A stretch of DNA of 64,000 nt from Taeniopygia guttata (Eukaryota; Chordata; Aves; Passeriformes; Estrildidae): assembly GCF_048771995.1 (NCBI RefSeq), contig NC_133050.1, positions 6,930,501-6,994,500 on the forward strand, given 5' to 3'. The notes below the pieces were generated by a model. That model saw only the letters and a list, made by a program, of their open reading frames with translations, made no database searches and was not told the DNA's origin. The translations under genes and the position numbers were made by a program. Of this stretch, positions 54,564 to 64,000 are shown in pieces; within the stretch, counting starts at the first letter, position 1, and every line of letters starts with the position of its first letter.

Positions 54564-56852
54564 ATGGGCGCCGCCGTGCTGCTGGGCTGCGCCGCCATCG
54601 CGCTGGGGCCCGCGGCCGCGCTCCTGCTGCTGACGGTGGCGGCGGAGCCGCTGCTCCTCGTCCTGCTGGTGGCGGGGTGAGCGGGGCCGGCCCGGCGGGG
54701 CTGAGGGGACACCGGGGCGGAGCCGGCGGGGGGCTGAGGGGACACCGGGGGTGCTCTGAGGGGCCTTTGGGGGTGCTCTGAGGGGCCTTTGGGGGTGCTC
54801 TGAGGGGCCTTTGGGGGTGCTCTGAGGGACCCTTGGGGGTGCTCTGAGGGGCCTTTGGGGGTGCTCTGAGGGACCCTTGGGGGTGCTCTGAGGGACCTTT
54901 GGGGGTGCTCTGAGGGGCCTTTGGGGGTGCTCTGAGGGGCCTTTGGGGGTGCTCTGAGGGGACACCGGGGCGGAGCCGGTGGTGCTGAGGGAGCCGGGGC
55001 GGAGCCTGCGGGGGGCTGAGGGGCCTTTGGCGGTGCTCTGAGGGACCCTTGGGGTGCTCTGAGGGGCCTTTGGGGGTGCTCTGAGGGACCCTTGGGGTGC
55101 TCTGAGGGACCCTTGGGGTGCTCTGAGGGGCCCTTGGGGGTGCTCTGAGGGACCCTTGGGGTGCTCTGAGGGGCCCTTGGGGGTGCTCTGAGGGACCTTT
55201 GGGGGTGCTCTGAGGGGCGTGTGGCGGCTCCCGGGGACACCGGGGCGGTGCCGGTGATGCTGAGGGAGCCGCCGGCGGCGTGAGCAGTCCTGAGGCGAAG
55301 GGGCAGCTCCGGGGCCGCTGCGGGTCCCGGCGCGGCGGTAGCGAGCGGCTGTGCCCGGTGCCGGTGCCCAGCCCGGTGTCCCGTTTGCCGCAGGGCGTTT
55401 TTCTGGCTGCTGTCGCTGCTGGCGGCCTCGCTGCTCTGGTCCGTGTGGGTGCGGCTCAGCGGGCGGGAGGACGCGGCGCTGCTGCCGCTCGGAGCCGCCG
55501 GTGCCGTGCTGCTGCAGGAGCTCTGCAGGTTCGCCTGCTTCAAAGTGCTCAAGTAAGAGCGACCCCAGGGAGCTGTGCCGCTGGCTGGGGTGTCCCAGGG
55601 CTTGGGGGAGCCAGAGCAGATGTTGGGGCTCTGTGTCCAGAGGAACCCCACAAAGTCCCGTCCCTGTTAAAGCCCGGCAGCGAGCGGAGCCGTCTCCTCT
55701 CCCCGCGGCTCTCCCTTCCCCTCTCCTCGGGATGGGGCTCACTCTGCTCGCTCTGCTCTCTCCCTGGCGGGGCAGGAAGGCGGATGAAGGGCTGGCGACC
55801 CTCAGCGAGGATGGGCGGTCCCCGATCTCCCTGCGGCGGATGGCTTACGGTGAGCAGACCCTGGGCTGCTGCATTCAACTCTCCTGCCCTTCCCTGAGCC
55901 CACCAAGCCCGGGGCTGTGGCGGCTCCCCTGACCCCGGCTCCCCCACAGTGTCTGGGCTCTCCTTCGGCATCATCAGTGGCGTCTTCTCCATCACCAACA
56001 TCCTGGCAGACTCTGTGGGGCCGGGCACCGTCGGGATCCATGGGGACTCCCAGTACTACTTCATCACCTCTGGTGAGGCCAGGGCCGTGACATGGAGGAG
56101 GAGGAGGAGGAAGGCTCTGGTGCTGAGGCTCTGTGTTTCTCCCCACAGCCTTCCTCACCATGGCCCTGGTACTGCTCCACACCTTTTGGGGCATCATCTT
56201 CTTCGATGCCTGCGAGCGACGCCGCGCCGGGGGCCTGGGGCTGGTGGTGGGCAGCCACCTGCTCACCTCAGGGCTGGTGAGGCCTGGGGGGCACCCGACC
56301 CCCCACCCACTCCCCCTCACTCCCTGCCTGGGGCCATAGGGCGAGGTACAGCCCGGGGCCTCTTGGGGTGCCCGGGCTGGAGGAGGTCAGTGAAGGATTT
56401 GGGGGCATAGAGCTCAGCAGGGGTTTGAGCTGGGTTTCCACAGGGCTGGGCACTCCTTTTGCTGCCCTTGGAGGGGTCAGGAAGGTGTGACCTGCCTCTC
56501 TGTGTCCCCAGACCTTCCTGAACCCATGGTACGAGGCCAGCCTGGGCCCCATCTTCATCCTCACGCTCTGCACTGGCCTCTGGGCCTTCAGCACCGCTGG
56601 TGGCTCCTTCCGCAACGTCCTCAAGTGCCTCTCCTGTAAGGGGGTGGGGTGTCACTTTTGGGGGCTGGGGGAGGTCAGAGCTGCTGGGATGGGGGTGGAT
56701 GAGTCTTGTTGAATGGGGGCCACGTTCTGGGGGTTTCCACAAACCCCCAAACCACCCCCACCTTCTTAAACGCCCCTTTTCCCCCAGGTAAGCAGGAGCC
56801 TGAGGGCCAGGCCATGCTCTACTCGGCGCTGCAGGTGCCTCCGGAGGGGTGA
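54564..56852 (+). CDS. APH1A: APH1A, gamma-secretase subunit
   Basis: Seven-pass membrane scaffold of the gamma-secretase complex with presenilin, nicastrin and PEN-2; it acts early in assembly in the ER (family knowledge). Coding exons are 54564-54676, 55394-55552, 55776-55849, 55950-56072, 56149-56276, 56512-56635 and 56788-56852, giving 261 residues (human 265). The start MGAAVLLGCAAIALGPAAAL aligns with human MGAAVFFGCTFVAFGPAFAL. The helix-packing GxxxGxxxG is intact (Gly118, 122, 126), as are the two polar intramembrane histidines (His167 in LLHTFWG, His193 in VVGSHLLTSGL). The loop KKADEGLATLSEDGRSPIS is nearly identical to human. The N-terminal 90 residues are the most diverged and the most GC-rich. 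Intron 1 is filled by a 22-bp minisatellite. The gene is convergent with CA14. Confidence 0.97.
54747..55216 (+). repeat. 22-bp minisatellite in APH1A intron 1
   Basis: About 19 copies of 'gctctgaggggcctttggg' plus 'ggt', in two blocks (54747-54958 and 55023-55216). A CpG-rich spacer between them repeats the start of the intron ('gacaccggggcggagccgg'). Variation is mainly ggcc versus gacc and four versus five G. Confidence 0.95.
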
Positions 56853-57315
56853 GGGAGCCATGGCCCCACAGCTGGGCACTCCTGCCAAAGCCTTCACCCC
56901 TACTGCTCCGGGGGAATTTGTGTCTGTCCAGTTCCTGGGGGCTTTTGGGGTCTGACTGGTGTTCCTGGGGACTTTGGGGTCTGACCACCACCCTCTTCCC
57001 TTTGTTCCCAGATTCTGTTGACACCTTTCCCTCGGCTTGAGGCTCTGGGGAAGGCCAGGGTGGGCCAGATGCCTTGGGGGAAGTCCAGGCCTGGGGAATT
57101 CAGGGCAGGACCCTCCCATTTCCTCGTGTTTGTCGCTCTGGGGGGGGTCCCTACCCCTGGTGCAGGCACTGGTGATGGGGGTGATGCTCTGGGGGTGGGG
57201 GGCACCAGGATTGGGGTGCTCTGCCCTTCTTTCCCCTGTTCAGCTCCCAGGAGGGTTGGAGGTGCAGCGGGGAGTAAATTATTTTTTTGTAAAGAGTAAA
57301 ACTATTTTACAAAAG
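56853..57315 (+). other. APH1A: APH1A 3' untranslated region
   Basis: Runs to two AGTAAA variants at 57273-57278 and 57295-57300, followed by T/G-rich sequence. No AATAAA is present. The CA14 end on the opposite strand is about 150 bases further on. Confidence 0.55.
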
Positions 57316-57469
57316 CACAGGACACTGTGACTGCTGGGGAGAAGGGAAGGGGGGAGAGGGGTCACTCCACACGTTGTGCTCTGCTCCAGCCCTGGTTTCT
57401 TGGGGCTGACGAGATCCAGCCCCAAAACCCCTCAAAGACGCCCGTTCCCACCCCACCAAAGCCACCAGG

Positions 57470-57544
57470 AGGGGGAAGGGGCTTTATTTGCAGTGGGGCT
57501 GTGGGTGGGGGCTGGGGGTCAGCGTGGGCCGGCCCTGCCGGGGG
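57470..57544 (-). terminator. CA14: CA14 3' end with AATAAA signal
   Basis: TTTATT on plus at 57483-57488 is AATAAA on minus, about 60 bases after the CA14 stop, giving a very short 3' UTR. With APH1A ending near 57315, the two convergent genes are only about 150 bases apart. Confidence 0.65.
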
Positions 57545-60250
57545 TCAGCGGGAGTGTCCAGCGTCCATGGGCGAGCGGCGGGAGGAAGCTTTGAACACCA
57601 CGTCCTGTGCCTGCGCCCGCCTCGCGCTGCCGGGGCAGAAACACGGGTGAGAGGGGAGTCTCTGCACCGAGCTCGGGGTCCCCCAGCTCTGGGGGTCCCT
57701 CTGAGGGGTGTGGGGGGGTCTCACCGCATCCGCTTGGCCCCGAAGTGGACGGCGAGGAAGAGGCCGACGCAGCCGGCGACGGCGCCGAAGATGATGGCGA
57801 TGACCTCACCTGCGTGACACCCTGGGGTGGTCAGGGGGGTCCGGGGGTGACCCCCCAGCTCAGCCCAGCCCAGCCTCCTGGCCTGGCCCTACCTGTGGAG
57901 TATCCCTGTGGCTCTGCAAGGGAAAGGCCGGGCTCAGGGCCAGCACCTCGTGCCCAGCCGGGGCTCCAGGAGCCACATGAGGGGTGCAGGGGGCCCTTCC
58001 CACCCCTCGGCTCACCCCTGGGGAAGGACGAGAGCACCAGGCGCTGGTTCAGCTCCTGCGGGGCTCGGAAATTGTCCACCAGCAGCTGGGGCTCCTCCGG
58101 CTCGCCCTCCTCCGTGGAGTAAAGGCTTCCCTGGAGCTGCTCCAGCTGGAAGGGAAGGGGCAGCACTGGGGGAGCGCTCGCCAAACGCGGGGGGCTCCCC
58201 CCAGAGCGGGACCGACCTGGGCCCGGCTGATGCGGACGGGCTGCGGGAAGAGGGTCCAGAGGACGCTCTGGGAACAGGGCGGGGTGGTCAGGGACCCGTT
58301 GTAGCGGTAGTAGCGCTCCAGCTGCGCGGGCAGCAGCTCCCGGATGCTGAAGGAGGGGATGGCCACCGTCTGCCCTGTGGGGGCGAGCAGTTTGGGGCGT
58401 GCTGGGAGGGGGATTTGGGGTTCCACCCTCCCTCTCCTCACCTGCGTAGCGGATGCTGCCGAGATGCCTCAGGATGTTGTCATAGGCGGGGTGGGGGTCA
58501 TCTCCCAGCTGGGGGAGGGAGGGGGGTCAGTGAGGGGCTGGGGGAGCGCGGGTGGGTGGGTGGGTGGGTGTGTGGGTGTGGGGTCCGTACCTCCAGGATG
58601 ATGCCGAGCACGGCCAGCCCGCCCGGGTGCTGCTGAGCCGCGCTGGCGTCGGCGAAACGCTCGGCATCGAAGTGCACCACGTGCATCTGCGGCACGGCGG
58701 GGACCCCCTGAGCCCCCCGCCCTGCCACCCCAACCCCTGCCCAGCTACCCGGCTGCTGCTCCCAGACCTGCTCCCGCTCTTGTTTCCCACCCTTTTCTGC
58801 ACCCCATCCCCTCCCCGCACTCGTTTCACATCCCCGGATCCGTTTCCCTCACCAGGACCCCTTTTCCATTCCCTGCAGCGAATTCCTGCAGCGCAAACCC
58901 ATTTTCCACGCTGTTCCCACGCTCTTTCCCACACCGACACCCCTCCCCACAGCCATTTCCCACACGGTTCCCATGCCATTTCCTGACCCCAAACCTGTTC
59001 CCCTCCTCATTTCCCGCCCCCAGACCCGTTTTTGGAGCTGTTCCCCGGCCGGTCCCCAGTGTCCGGTACCTCGGCGGGGGCCCGGTGCCCGTCCAGCAGG
59101 TGCTCAGCGCCAGCGGCGTGGCCGGGCCGGCCCCAGTGGAAGTGGAGCTGCAGGGCAGCGAAGGCGTGGGGCAGCCCCCCGAGCCGCAGGGACGGTGGCA
59201 GTGCCAGCACGGCTGCGGAACACGGGGTCAGTGGGGCTGGCACAGCGGGGAGCGCCCGGTTCTGCCCCCGGTGCTCACCGGTGTGGCCGTTGTTGGCGAG
59301 GGTCAGCTCCGGGCTCTCGGGGTGCTCGTAGCCCTCGGGCCGCAGCGGCGGCAGGGACGGGTCCGGCTGTGCCCGTGCTGTGGCGATGTCGATGGGTGAC
59401 TGCGCCCGGCCCGCGCACTCCGGGTGTCCCTCGTGCCAGTGCTGCTGCCCGTGGGGACCTGGGGGGGTCCAAACCTCGGGTGGGACCCCCCTCACCTCAC
59501 CCAGGGGCTGCTTCACCCCGTCACCCAAAACGCCCTCGGTGCCCCCCAAACCAGGACACGGGTGACATTCCCAAGGGCCTTGTTAATCTGCTGGGGACAT
59601 TTCTTCCAGCCGGGAGAGCGGGGACAAAGGCGAGCCCGCGGGGCCGGGGGGGCACCCATGGGTCCCCTGGGCCCGGCAGGATGGGGCTTAGCGGGATTTG
59701 GCCAAGGCCGGATCCTAATTGGATTTGGCAGCAGGAGCCTTATGTAAAGGAGCACAAAGGGACCATTGGAGCGAGGGGGGCAAGGGGGGGCAGGAGGGGA
59801 AAGTGGGGGGCTGCACCCATTCACCCCTGCCTGTCTTTTGGGGTTCACCCCCCTCATTTTGGGGGGGTGTCTTCTGTGTTCCGCCCAGTTCCTTCCCATT
59901 TGGGGCACCAAGATTAAAGGGGGGCTGTCACCCATCCACCTCCCCACCTTCTTGGGAGACCCATGTGAGCCCCACAGCTCGGAGGGTGTGGGGGGAGGTT
60001 TTGGGGAGTGGGAATAAATGGGGGGGTCCCTGCGTGGGGCCCCACTCACCCTCGTACGTCCAGTGGGGACCTGTTGGGGAGAGCGGAGGCATTGGGGTGG
60101 CAGCTCGGCTGAGCTGCCCCCCGACACGGGGGCACCTGAGGGGGGCTGGGGCTGCACCCCACAATGGGATCTGCCAGGGGCACCTCGGGGGGACTCACCA
60201 GCGGGCAGGGCGGGGGCCAGGCCCCCCAGGAGCAGCAGCACACTCAGCAT
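57545..60250 (-). CDS. CA14: CA14, membrane-anchored carbonic anhydrase XIV
   Basis: Extracellular zinc enzyme that interconverts CO2 and bicarbonate. Coding exons in transcript order are 60199-60250, 60050-60070, 59279-59458, 59070-59212, 58591-58686, 58442-58508, 58217-58374, 58016-58145, 57893-57913, 57725-57809 and 57545-57626, giving 344 residues (human 337). It has a signal peptide ([18 protein letters not shown]) and the CA domain opening HWTYEG. The proton-shuttle His is in NNGHT. Zinc ligands are in LHFHWG and AEMHVVHFD. The gate Glu is in GAEH, and SLTTPPC carries the catalytic Thr pair and the disulfide Cys pairing with PEC. YNGS is an N-glycosylation site. One transmembrane helix lies near residues 292-312 ([20 protein letters not shown]), then a basic tail with VVFKASS (human VVFTSAQ). 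Two coding exons are only 21 bases long. The active site looks complete. Confidence 0.95.
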
Positions 60251-60300
60251 GGCGGGGGGCAAGGGGGGTTGGGTGCCACCGGCCCGTCCCTAAATACCCA
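60251..60300 (-). promoter_or_regulatory. CA14: CA14 core promoter with TATA-like box
   Basis: TAAATA on plus at 60291-60296 reads TATTTA on minus, 40-45 bases upstream of the ATG at 60250. The implied 5' UTR is very short. Confidence 0.5.
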
Positions 60301-60411
60301 CCCAGGGGGACGGGCCCCCCCGGGGGGACGGGGAGGGCTGGAGGGGCCATGCCCGGCGTGTGGGGGTGTGGGGAGGGTGCAGAGGGGGCTGCGAGCTCTG
60401 GAATTGTTGGT

Positions 60412-60503
60412 GAGGGGTTTGCAGGACTGGGGTTTGCAGGGTGAGGGGTTTGCAGGACTGGGGTTTGCGGGGCGAGGGGTTTGCAGGACTGGGGTTTATG
60501 GGG
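60412..60503 (+). repeat. ~31-bp tandem repeat, three copies
   Basis: 'gaggggtttgcaggactggg' followed by 'gtttgcagggt' occurs three times with few changes, upstream of CA14. Confidence 0.88.
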
Positions 60504-60639
60504 CTCTGGGGGGCTCTGAGGGTTTGGGGGGCCTGAGGGGGGTCCCTGGGTCTTGTGGAGGGGTCTTGGGGTCACCCTGAGCCTCCCGGGGGGAGAGGCG
60601 GGCTGGGGGCTCAGGCCCTGGGAGGGGTTTTGGGGGGGA

Positions 60640-61420
60640 TGTGGCGGGAGGGTTTGGGGGCGCTCGGGGGGAGCCCCGGGGAGCCCCAGCGCGCGCTCCC
60701 GGCCCCGCCCCTCATCGAGAAGCCCCGCCCCTCATCGGGAAGCCCCGCCCCGTGGGCGGTCCCCCACGCGCGGCCGTGACGTCACCCGGGGGCCCCGCCC
60801 CCACGTGGGAAGCCACGCGCCGCCCCGCCCCGGTTATGTAACGGCGAGGGGGCGTGGCCGCCACGCCCATTGGCCGAGACGCGCCGCCGGGACCGCCGCC
60901 CATTGGCTGAGAGCGCGGGGGCGGTGCCGGCGGGGCGGGAGCGCGGCCCGGGAGCCGTCAGGGGGCGCTGCCCGGCCCCGCCCTCCGGCCAATCAGAATC
61001 GGGCGGCGGCAACGAGCCAACCGGAGAGAAGGGGCGGGGTCTCACGGGGCGCAGCGGCCAATGGGAGCGGGGCGGGGCGGGGCCCGGCCCGAGGCACGTG
61101 CGGCCGCGCACGTGTCCGCGTGGGGCCGCCGCGGGCGGGGCGGGACCGGCACCGGGACCGGGCACGGAGAGCGGGACACCGGAACCGCGGCACCGGCACG
61201 GGGACACCGGCACGGCCACAGCGGCACCCGCTCAGCGACACTCACACCGGCCGGGAAACGGGGACAGCCACACCGGCAGCGGGACGCTGATACCGGCACA
61301 GCGATACTGGAATAGTGATACCGGCACTGGGTCAGAGACGGGAACGGCGACACCGGCGGCGGGGCACAGGCGCTGGGACAGGGACACCGGCATCACCGCA
61401 GGTGCAGCCGGGAGCAGGTG
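60640..61420 (+). promoter_or_regulatory. CIART: CIART promoter island with CRE, E-boxes and D-box; shared with CA14
   Basis: CpG-rich divergent region. It carries a palindromic CRE TGACGTCA (60777-60784), E-boxes CACGTG (60802-60807, 61095-61100, 61109-61114) and a perfect D-box GTTATGTAAC (60833-60842). There are four CCAAT boxes (60869-60873 and 60902-60906 inverted, 60989-60993 and 61058-61062 direct) and a CTCF-like motif at 60955-60968. CIART is known as a CLOCK:BMAL1 target; CACGTG and D-box sites are the expected inputs. The last two E-boxes start 14 bases apart, close to the tandem spacing used in clock genes. CIART's non-coding first exon probably lies at about 61130-61417, ending at a GTGGGG donor. 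Confidence 0.8.
61140..61400 (+). repeat. Degenerate 'acaccggcacggg' repeat in the CIART leader
   Basis: Many imperfect copies of 'gacaccggcacggg' and 'gataccggcac'. It probably overlaps the CIART non-coding first exon. Confidence 0.7.
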
Positions 61421-61922
61421 GGGTCCGGGGGATCCGGGGCTGGGTGGGGAGGGCCTGGGGGTCCCAGCGCGGGGGGGAAGGTCCCCGTCCCCATCACGGG
61501 TGGGGCTCCTGCAGGGAGGATTCAGTCCTGGGGAGGGGGCGGCCGGTGATGGAGTGAGGGGAGCTGCTGGGGGGTCCTGGGACTGGGCAGTCCCGGGGCT
61601 GGGAGGGGGTTCTGGAACTGGGGGGAGGGGGAGAGGGGCGTGTCCTGGGGCTGGGGGTGGTCCTGGGTGAGAGGTCCCAGGTGGGTCCCCGCACCCCCAT
61701 CCTGTCTGAGGAGGTGCCAAATGTGCCCCCCCGGGGCATGTGAAGCAGCACTGGGGCTGTGGGGATGACACCCCACGGGAGAACAAGGCAGTCCGTTGTC
61801 TTCCATTTTTGTCCGATATCCCCCCCGGTGTTTCCCTCCCTCCTCCCCCAGACAGCCTCGGCTGTTTGACCCTGCTGGAGCTGAACGCAGGGACAGGCTC
61901 CCCTGGGGGGGCCAGCCCCGCC

Positions 61923-62976
61923 ATGGAGCCCCCCGCCCGCACCTGCTCCTGCGGCTCCCCTGCCTCCGACAGCGAGGCCGAGCCCGGCAGCTCCCCCCGG
62001 AGCCCCCCCAGACCCGAGCGCAGCCGCAAGCGCCCGGGGGGGCTGGACCGGGCACCCCCCGAATCGCCGCCGTCACCCCGCGGGGGGAAGCGCCCGCGGA
62101 AAGGAGAGGGGGGGGATGTCCCTCCCAGCGATGGCGATCGCCTCTTTGCCCAAAAGGTGAGTTTTTTGGCAGAAAACGAAGGGGCACCCCCAAAGATGGG
62201 AGGTGAGGGAGGGCTTGGTCCCCTAAAACCTAAAAAAAACCATGGTTCTGCCTCAGTTTCCCCACTGAAACGGGCGGGTGGGGATGAGCAGGATTGAGGG
62301 GTGAGAGGGAGGTAAGTGGGGTGTGAGGGGGTGCACCAGACCCCCTCCCCAGTCTGGGTGCAGCCCAGTCACCTCCGCCTCCTCTTCCTCGCAGTGCCAG
62401 GAGCTCCGGGGCTTCATCCGGCCGCTGGCCGAGCTGCTGGAGGGGCTGCGGCGGGGCCGGTACGACAGAGGTGGGTGCCCCCCACACCCTCCTGCCCCTC
62501 AAAGCATCCCTTTCCCCCTGGGGAGAATTCACCCCATTTCGGGACTCCCCAGGGCTGAGCAGCTTCCAGCAGAGCGTGGCCATGGACCGGCTCCAGCGGA
62601 TCATTGGGGTCCTGCAGAAGCCAGAAATGGGGTGAGGGTCCCCAGCCATCCCCGGGGGGCGGGCACGGTGACACCCCGTCTGCAGAGGGTGACGGAGCTC
62701 TGTCCCCGCAGTGCCCGCTACCTGGGGACGCTGCTGCAGGTGGAGGCGATGCTGCGGCTCTGGTTCCCCCACGTCGCCCCCAAACCCACGCTGGACTCGA
62801 CCCCCTCCACGGCTCCCCCGCGCCGCCGCCCTCCCGCCGGTCCCCCCGGGGCTCCCCGGTGCCGCCGCCTGCCCGGGGACCTCCCGCTCGCCAGCCCCGC
62901 GGGGACACTACAGCAGCGGGGGTCCCCCCGGTGCCAAGCCGGGACCCCCGAGTCGCCCCCGGCGCCGGACGTGTGA
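61923..62976 (+). CDS. CIART: CIART (CHRONO), circadian-associated transcriptional repressor
   Basis: Repressor that binds BMAL1 and dampens CLOCK:BMAL1 activity (family knowledge). Coding exons are 61923-62156, 62395-62470, 62553-62631 and 62712-62976, giving 217 residues (human 385). The ATG follows a good Kozak context (gccATGg) in an exon that appears to begin after the acceptor near 61852. The conserved core is unmistakable: LFAQK, CQELRGFIRPLAELL, GLSSFQQSVAMDRLQRIIGV, LQKPEMGARYLGTLLQVE and AMLRLWFP. The N-terminus is Ser/Pro-rich and acidic, with a basic KRPRKGE stretch. After LRLWFP the protein becomes Pro/Arg-rich and stops about 80 residues later; the human protein goes on for some 200 residues. 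Either this lineage is truncated or further 3' exons have been missed, but a poly(A) signal follows closely. Confidence 0.92.
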
Positions 62977-63325
62977 CGCCCCCCCCGGCTCTTGGGGGGG
63001 GGAAGATCTCGTCTGCATTTCTTGGTTTTGCCTTTTTTGATTTTTTTTTTTTTTTTTTTACGGGATGTCAGTGAGACCCGCGGGCGGGCGGGACTGACCG
63101 GGGGAGGGGTCCCGGGAGGTGTCCCGGGAGGGGTCCCGACCTCCCCCCACCCCAAAAGCCCCAACCGCGGGGCGGCCGCGTGCCTTGGCCGGAGCGGAGC
63201 CCGTTCCCCGCGGGGACCGGGTTCTCCCGGGCTTGTGCCTTCCCCCGTGAGCGCGGAGGGTGCGGACCCCCGAGCGGGGAGGGCCCCGCTGGAAGCAATA
63301 AACGCCGCGGGAGCGGCCGGGGCCA
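62977..63325 (+). other. CIART: CIART 3' untranslated region
   Basis: Short 3' UTR containing a T-run at about 63041-63059 and ending after AATAAA at 63297-63302. The T-run may hinder sequencing. Confidence 0.65.
63297..63302 (+). terminator. CIART polyadenylation signal AATAAA
   Basis: Canonical hexamer about 320 bases after the CIART stop and about 140 bases before the MRPS21 ETS cluster. Confidence 0.7.
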
Positions 63326-63429
63326 GCCGGTGTCGTGTCCTCTGTGCCGGGGCAGGGCGGGGGGTGCGCTCCTGTCCCGGCGGGCTCAGAGCCGCCCTCG
63401 GTGCCCCGCGGGTTCCCCCGGTACCGGGG

Positions 63430-63482
63430 CTCTCCCCGCCGGAAGTACCGGCGGTAGCGGAAGTCCCTCCCGACGGAAGTCC
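63430..63482 (+). promoter_or_regulatory. MRPS21: MRPS21 promoter with three ETS/GABP sites
   Basis: GGAAGT occurs three times in about 45 bases (the first as CCGGAAGT at 63439-63446, then near 63459 and 63475). Clustered GABP/NRF-2 sites are typical of nuclear genes for mitochondrial ribosomal proteins. CpG-rich, no TATA. Confidence 0.75.
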
Positions 63483-63766
63483 GTCCGTCAGTCACGGGGC
63501 GCGGAGCTCCACCGGGGTCAGTTGGGGAGAGCAGCGGCACCGGGAGCCGGGCGGGAGCACGACACCGTTCGTGGGGCGGCGGGTCCCTGCCGGGTTCCCT
63601 TGGGAATTACCGAGCCCGCCGTGTCCCCCGGGAGAGGGGCGGGAGGGACCGGCCCGTGTCCGTACCCGCGGTTCGCTGCCGTGTCCGGGGCGGGGGGAGG
63701 AGGGACGGGCTCCGGCGAGCCCCGGGGTGCCCGGTCCCAGCCGGTCCGTCCCGCAGCAGCGCGGCC

Positions 63767-63849
63767 ATGGCCAACCACCTGCGCTTCGTGGGCCGCACGG
63801 TGATGGTGCAGAACGGAAACGTGGAGGCGGCGTACGGCGTCCTGAACCG
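63767..63849 (+). CDS. MRPS21: MRPS21, mitochondrial ribosomal protein bS21m, first coding exon (partial)
   Basis: Component of the mitoribosomal small subunit. The exon encodes 27 full codons plus two bases, [20 protein letters not shown] then AAYGVLN. Human starts [20 protein letters not shown]. It ends at a GT donor at 63850-63851 with phase 2, as expected for Arg28. An acceptor at 63755-63756 suggests a non-coding exon upstream. The rest lies beyond the window. It is tandem with CIART, as in human. Confidence 0.93.
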
Positions 63850-64000
63850 GTGAGGACCGGGGGAACGGCGGGGCCGGGGTTTGGGCCCCGAGGGGCTCCA
63901 GTTCCTTCACGTGCTGGTTCAGAACCAGAATTTCTGGAGCAGAAGGTGACAGGAGGGTGGTGTGGGGCTTTCCCCATGAGCTCCACGTCCCGCCGCCCCC

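Noticed and set aside
54093-55742. Very long minus-strand ORFs (about 500-550 codons) rich in Pro, Phe, Ser and Leu
   Set aside because: They are translations of the GGGAA array and the 22-bp APH1A intron repeat, which contain no stops. APH1A exons lie on the other strand and no domain is present.
60251-60262. Upstream in-frame extension of CA14 by four residues
   Set aside because: It would need a TTG start. The ATG at 60250 begins a good signal peptide and fits the family.

Overview
The window looks like a piece of a bird genome, probably a passerine. Genes are compact, with short introns and canonical GT-AG splice sites. Many minisatellites are GC-rich, and the dispersed repeats I can recognise are decayed CR1 LINE 3' ends. 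All eight genes belong to the group found at human 1q21.2, which in chicken lies on microchromosome 25 (established knowledge). The GC content and repeat style fit a microchromosome.

Layout from left to right: VPS45 (+, lacking its 5' exons, coding 490-11441); PLEKHO1 (+, 14378-24136); an intergenic stretch of about 11 kb with CR1 scraps, a possible CTCF site, a CArG box and a 16-copy minisatellite that runs into a CpG-island promoter of unknown product (34.3-36.25 kb); ANP32E (-, 39329-45255); a GC-rich minisatellite; a small secreted or surface protein matching C1orf54 (-, 48945-51673); a GGGAA array; APH1A (+, 54564-56852); CA14 (-, 57545-60250); CIART/CHRONO (+, 61923-62976); and the first coding exon of MRPS21 (+, 63767-63849). 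I rebuilt every exon from splice signals and reading-frame phase. Every complete gene closes in frame, with a length near its human counterpart except CIART, which is much shorter.

The genes do not form a pathway. They cover endosomal SNARE fusion (VPS45), PH-domain signalling (PLEKHO1), H2A.Z chaperoning (ANP32E), gamma-secretase assembly (APH1A), membrane carbonic anhydrase (CA14), circadian repression (CIART) and mitochondrial translation (MRPS21). The arrangement matters more than shared function. Relative to human, the block C1orf54-APH1A-CA14 is inverted, which puts CA14 and CIART head to head over one CpG island. That island carries a palindromic CRE, three CACGTG E-boxes and a perfect D-box, the expected wiring of a clock-controlled gene.

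The most unusual structural signal is in VPS45. A 42-bp minisatellite has grown out of an exon-intron junction and has copied the 5' splice site about nine times, with the first three copies in frame. No virus-derived element, tRNA gene or CRISPR array was recognised.
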